Part shown: positions 60,557-64,000 of the stretch, piece after piece
How positions within the stretch are numbered: the stretch's first letter is position 1
Layout of the letters: each line of letters opens with the position of its first letter
DNA from: Plecoglossus altivelis
Lineage: Eukaryota > Chordata > Actinopteri > Osmeriformes > Plecoglossidae
DNA length: 64,000 nt
Direction: 5' to 3'
Assembly: GCA_036571765.1 (NCBI GenBank)
Contig: BROE01000010.1
Span: forward strand, 13,531,057-13,595,056
Notes under the pieces: generated by a model
The model's input: the letters and a program-made list of their open reading frames with translations, nothing else
Told to the model about the DNA's origin: nothing
Databases searched by the model: none
Translations under genes and position numbers: made by a program

Positions 60557-62859
60557 CATAAAATTAAAAAAGGTGCAGTCTAGTGTCAGGTAATAGGATT
60601 AATAAAGTGCAGTGCTGATGTTTATTGATCGTGAGAGTGTAGGTGTAGAACAGTGTGAGGATGTGGTGGTTAATTCCAAACTTCCTCAGCCGCCTCAGGA
60701 AGAAGAGTCGCTAATGAGAATCTTCACAATGGCCTCAGTGTGGACAGACCATGTGAGTTCCTCAGTGATGTGGACACCCAGGAACTTGAAGCTACTGACT
60801 CTCTCCACTGGTGCTCCATTGATTTTGATGGGGTTGTGTCGTCTTTCTCTTTTCCTAAAGTCCACCACAAGTTCTTTGGTTTTGCTGATGTTGAGAGGAG
60901 GTGTGCTCCTGACGCCAGCATGTCAGAGATTGCACCTGCTCTCTGAAGGCCGTTTCATTATTTTCAGTGATCAGACCTACCTCTGTCGTCTCACCAGCAA
61001 ACTTAAAGATGGCATTGGAGCTATGAGTTGCCACACAGTCTTGTGTGTACAGGGAATACAGGAGTGGGCTAAGAACACAGCCCTGTGGGGCTCCAGTGTT
61101 GAGGGTCAGTGATGAGGGGATCTTGCTGCCCAATCCAACCACCTGTCGTCTGCTTGACAGGAGGTCCTGAATCCAGCAGCACTGCAAGCTGTTTAAACCC
61201 AGAGTTTCTCATCCAGCTTGGGGGGCACTATGGTGTTGAATGCTGAGCTGTTGTCTATAAAAAGTATACTCACATAAGTATTCCCTTTTCCAAGTGCGAG
61301 AGAGCAGTGTGTAGTGTGAATGCAATGGCATCATCAGTGGAGCTGTTGTTGCAGTATGCAAACTGCAGTGGATCCAGAGAGGTAGGCAGAACAGAGCAGA
61401 TATAATCTCTGATTAGTCTCACAAAGCATTTGCTGATGATAGGGGGGTCAGCACAACAGGACACCAGTCATTTAAGCATGTGATATTGGGTTTCTTTGGT
61501 ACATGCATGATGGTGGACGTTTTAAAGTATGTGGGGACCACAGACAAGGAGAGGGAAAGGTTTAAAATGTTTGTAAAAACACCAGCCACTTAGTTCGCAC
61601 AAGCTCTGATGACTCGGCTCGGACCCGCAGTTTTTTGGATATTCACCCGTCGGAAGGAACGGGTTACATCTTTTACTGATAAGGAGAGTGAACTAACCTC
61701 TGTAGTTTCGGCTGCGAGCGCTCTCTGCGAGGGCAGTGTTGTTTCCTTCGCACAGTGCATAAATGATCAGAGGCAGACCGGAACATCTCCTAGTCCATGT
61801 TGTCAAAACAGTCCTGTAGTGTAGAATCTGATTGGTCTGACCAGTGCTGGATCATTCTGAGGGCGGGTGCTTCCTGTTTCAATTTCTGCCTGTAAGCGGG
61901 CAGAAGCAGAACGGAAAAGTGATCAAATTTGCCGAATGGTGGGTGGTGGAGGGATTTGTAGCCATCCCGGAATGGAGAGTAGCAATGATCCAAAATCGGG
62001 TCCCCTCATGTGTTAACACTGATGTGTTGGTGGCATTTTGGTGCAATTGATTTGAGGTTGGCTTTGTAAAAATCCCCGGTCACAATGAAGGCAGCCTAAG
62101 GGTGCGCTGTTTCCTGCTTGCTTATACTCCCATACAGTTCCTTGAGTGCCAGTCGGTGTCGGCTTGTGGGGGGATGTACACAGCTGTGACAATGACCGCT
62201 GTGAATTCCCTCCGTAGCCAGAATGGTCGACATAGAAGCTTGAGAAATTCCAGATCAGGAGAGCAGAAAGACTTGATAGAATGAACATTTCTCTCTCACA
62301 CTAGGATTTGTTCGTCATAAAACATACACCACCACATCTACTTTTACCTGAGAAGTCTTTCATTCAGACCGCTACGTGCGCTGAGAACCCCTCGGGTTCA
62401 ATAGCCAAATCTGGAATCTCTGCAGACATCCAAGTTTCCGTCAGGCAGATTATGCAGCAGTCCCTCGTCTCGTGTTGGAAAGAGATCCGCGCTCTCAGAG
62501 CATGTTTTCCAGAGACTGAACATTTGCCAGTAGAATACTGGGTAGTGGGGTCAATTTTCACGGTGTCTTACTCTGGTGAGAATGCTGGCTGGTTCCTCTT
62601 TTTTGGTGGCGTTTCCGTGGCCGGGCAGCCAAAAGGGCTCCACTGGCATGTTTGTAAACAGTGGGTTGCAATGAAGAATCTGAAGTCCGGTTTACGGTAA
62701 TTAATTGCAGAACCAATGTCCAAAAGTGTTTGCTTGTTTTAGACAATAAGGCAGACAACATCCAAGACAAAAAATTTGAATTGTAAACAGAAAACCACTA
62801 CAATGTTTCGGAGGCCGCAACGAAGCAGCCATACTCTGCGCCATCTTGAACACTCATCG

Positions 62860-63388
62860 ATTCATACCAGCAGTTCTTGTTAACAGCATTATAGTGAGTT
62901 ACACTGGTTTAAAACTACAGGTAATAACACTTTCATCGACAAATCGTTCACTTAATCTAATGTCATAATTCCTACAATGTTTATATGAAACGAATGTTTG
63001 ACAATGTATGTGTAGTGTAGATGTAGTGTTGATCTACTATACTTACACACTAGGTATACACACTACCTTGAGTGCTTTTGCACTATATTGCTGTGATAGA
63101 TGTAATAACTGTGTGCAATAATATAGTTTGTAGTTGCATACATAATAGTAATGTATTGTGTATTTGTACACGTAATACATTTTAGTTGGGTTGTGGTGAT
63201 CATTAGAATTGTCTTTCTTTTGAAGACTTTACATTAGTTAACAACTGAGTAAATATCAACAAACATGAACTATAAGTCTCAATAAACCTGAACTCACCTT
63301 TGGTAATAGTAATTTAGGCACTTAAACATGTATACAGTATGTATTAATGTTAGTCAAAGTATTAATATAAATGTAATAACATTTACCC
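62860..63388. other. Non-coding stretch, nothing recognised
   Basis: AT-rich sequence between the two LINEs. Confidence 0.5.
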
Positions 63389-64000
63389 CCTCCTTGAACC
63401 GCCACCTTAACGTGGTGGAGGGGTTTGAGTGCTTGAATGATCCCAGGAGCTATGTTGTCGGGGGCAATAAGCCCCTGGTAGGGTTTCCCACGGCAAACTG
63501 GTCCTAGGTGACTAGCCAGACTAAGTGCGGTTCAACAAAAACCCCTATGATGACCAAACCAAGGAGAATCGTTACGTCGCCCGGAGTGGCGTTACCGGGG
63601 CCCCACCCTGGAGCCAGGCCTGGGGTGGGTGCTCGCAGGCGAGCGCCTGGTGGCCGGGTCTTTGCCCATGGGACCCGGCCGGGTATAGCCCGAAAAGGCG
63701 ACGTGGGATCACCTTCCTGCAGGCCCACCACCCACAGGAAGGACCGTAGGGGGCCGGTGCAGTGTGTTTTGGGCGGCGGTCAGGGGCAGGTGCCTGGACG
63801 ACCGAGGCCATGCACACGGTCTCTAGCGCTGGGGACATGGAATGTCACCTCGCTGGCAGGAAAGGAGCCCGAGCTTGTGCGGGAGGTAGAGCGTTACCGG
63901 CTAGATATAGTCGGCCTCACCTCCACGCACAGCCTGGGTTCTGGGTCCATTATCCTCGAGAGAGGCTGGACTCTACATTTCTCTGGCGTTGCTCGCGGGG
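63389..64000 (+). mobile_element. Rex3-like RTE LINE, 5' end (runs off the window)
   Basis: Begins CCTCCTTGAACCGCCACC and shares about 125 bases with the element at 8596 at roughly 98% identity by eye. It then continues as GC-rich leader (63520-63790) that the 8.6 kb copy lacks, into the endonuclease frame. GC content is far above the flanks. No stop is seen in the endonuclease frame up to the window end, so this may be the least damaged copy here. Confidence 0.85.
63790..64000 (+). CDS. Rex3-like polyprotein, endonuclease N-terminus (partial)
   Basis: Open frame reading RPCTRSLALGTWNVTSLAG (63799 on), then ELVREVERYRLDIVGL and ERGWTLHFSGVARG at the window edge. TWNVTSL is the first conserved strand of the exonuclease-endonuclease-phosphatase fold in RTE LINEs, and the Asn is a metal-site residue. 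The true start codon is uncertain; no in-frame ATG is evident in the last 40 bases before the motif. The catalytic Glu, Asp and His motifs lie beyond the window. Confidence 0.75.
   Translation, partial: MPGRPRPCTRSLALGTWNVTSLAGKEPELVREVERYRLDIVGLTSTHSLGSGSIILERGWTLHFSGVARG

Larger units (their letters stand above)
59936..62858 (-). mobile_element. L2-like LINE (second family), near end-to-end, decayed
   Basis: Minus strand. 5' end at about 62858 (GTTCAAGATGGCGCAG). Remnants in order: ETWMSAEIPDLAI (endonuclease, about 62470), FGKFDHFSVLLLPAY (61930), RPPIISKCFVRLI and DPLQFAYCNNSSTDDAI (RT N-terminus, 61460-61330), LSSRRQVVGLGS and NTGAPQGCVLSPLLYSLYTQDC (61160-61050), the catalytic box altered to FAGETTEVG (61000), FFLRRLRKFGI (60690). 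It probably ends near 59940 in a GACAAAGTGATTTGATTTGG-type tail. Internal deletions, frameshifts and stops throughout. Distinct from the TTGAAC-tail L2 family. Confidence 0.75.

Noticed and set aside
1..64000. A new multi-gene system or operon
   Set aside because: No cluster of co-oriented intact genes; recognisable coding sequence is transposon-derived apart from one exon.

Overview
This window looks like nuclear DNA of a ray-finned (teleost) fish. No compact gene array is present: most of the 64 kb is AT-rich, stop-filled sequence with microsatellites (CA, CATA, TA, AATA) and dispersed transposable elements of families typical of teleosts. These include an RTE-clade LINE that I take for Rex3 (GATG-type 3' repeat), L2-clade LINEs with a TTGAAC-type tail, a decayed BEL/Pao LTR retrotransposon, tRNA-derived SINEs, hAT-like and Tc1-like DNA transposon remnants and short MITEs. 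The species cannot be named from the sequence.

Layout. 1-4.7 kb: non-coding, low-copy repeats. 4.7-11.0 kb: a cluster of three retroelements (5'-truncated L2; decayed BEL/Pao; an end-complete but internally altered Rex3-like element with a 9-bp target duplication). 11-24.5 kb: mostly non-coding, with an L2 3' end, a three-unit minisatellite, an LTR-like segment and a second Rex3-like fragment. 24.55-24.71 kb (minus strand): the only convincing host coding segment, a 161-nt first coding exon with signal peptide that resembles EMILIN-1, ending in a clean GT donor. 24.7-41 kb: intergenic or upstream sequence with repeats, a SINE and a half-copy of it, and MITEs. 41.3-45 kb: a decayed LINE next to a three-layer nest (Rex3 inside a TIR-type element inside a Tc1-like transposon). 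45-51 kb: non-coding. 51.7-54.0 kb: an L2 copy with the head-to-head arrangement expected from twin priming. 54-60 kb: MITEs, a SINE and an LTR-like segment containing two adjacent perfect hairpins. 59.9-62.9 kb: a nearly end-to-end L2-like LINE on the minus strand with a SINE inserted in its 3' region. 63.4-64.0 kb: the intact-looking 5' end of another Rex3-like copy that runs off the window.

The elements interact in two ways. The SINE family at 56.5 and 60.1 kb ends in nearly the same sequence as the Rex3-like LINE, suggesting it borrows that LINE's reverse transcriptase. Several elements have also inserted into one another, giving a relative age order. Almost every element ORF is broken by stops, frameshifts or loss of catalytic residues. 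I found no sign of a new coding system; the most informative signals are retrotransposition structures, the shared 3' tail and the structured 5' leader of the Rex3-like element. Family names come from recognition by eye and were not searched against any database.
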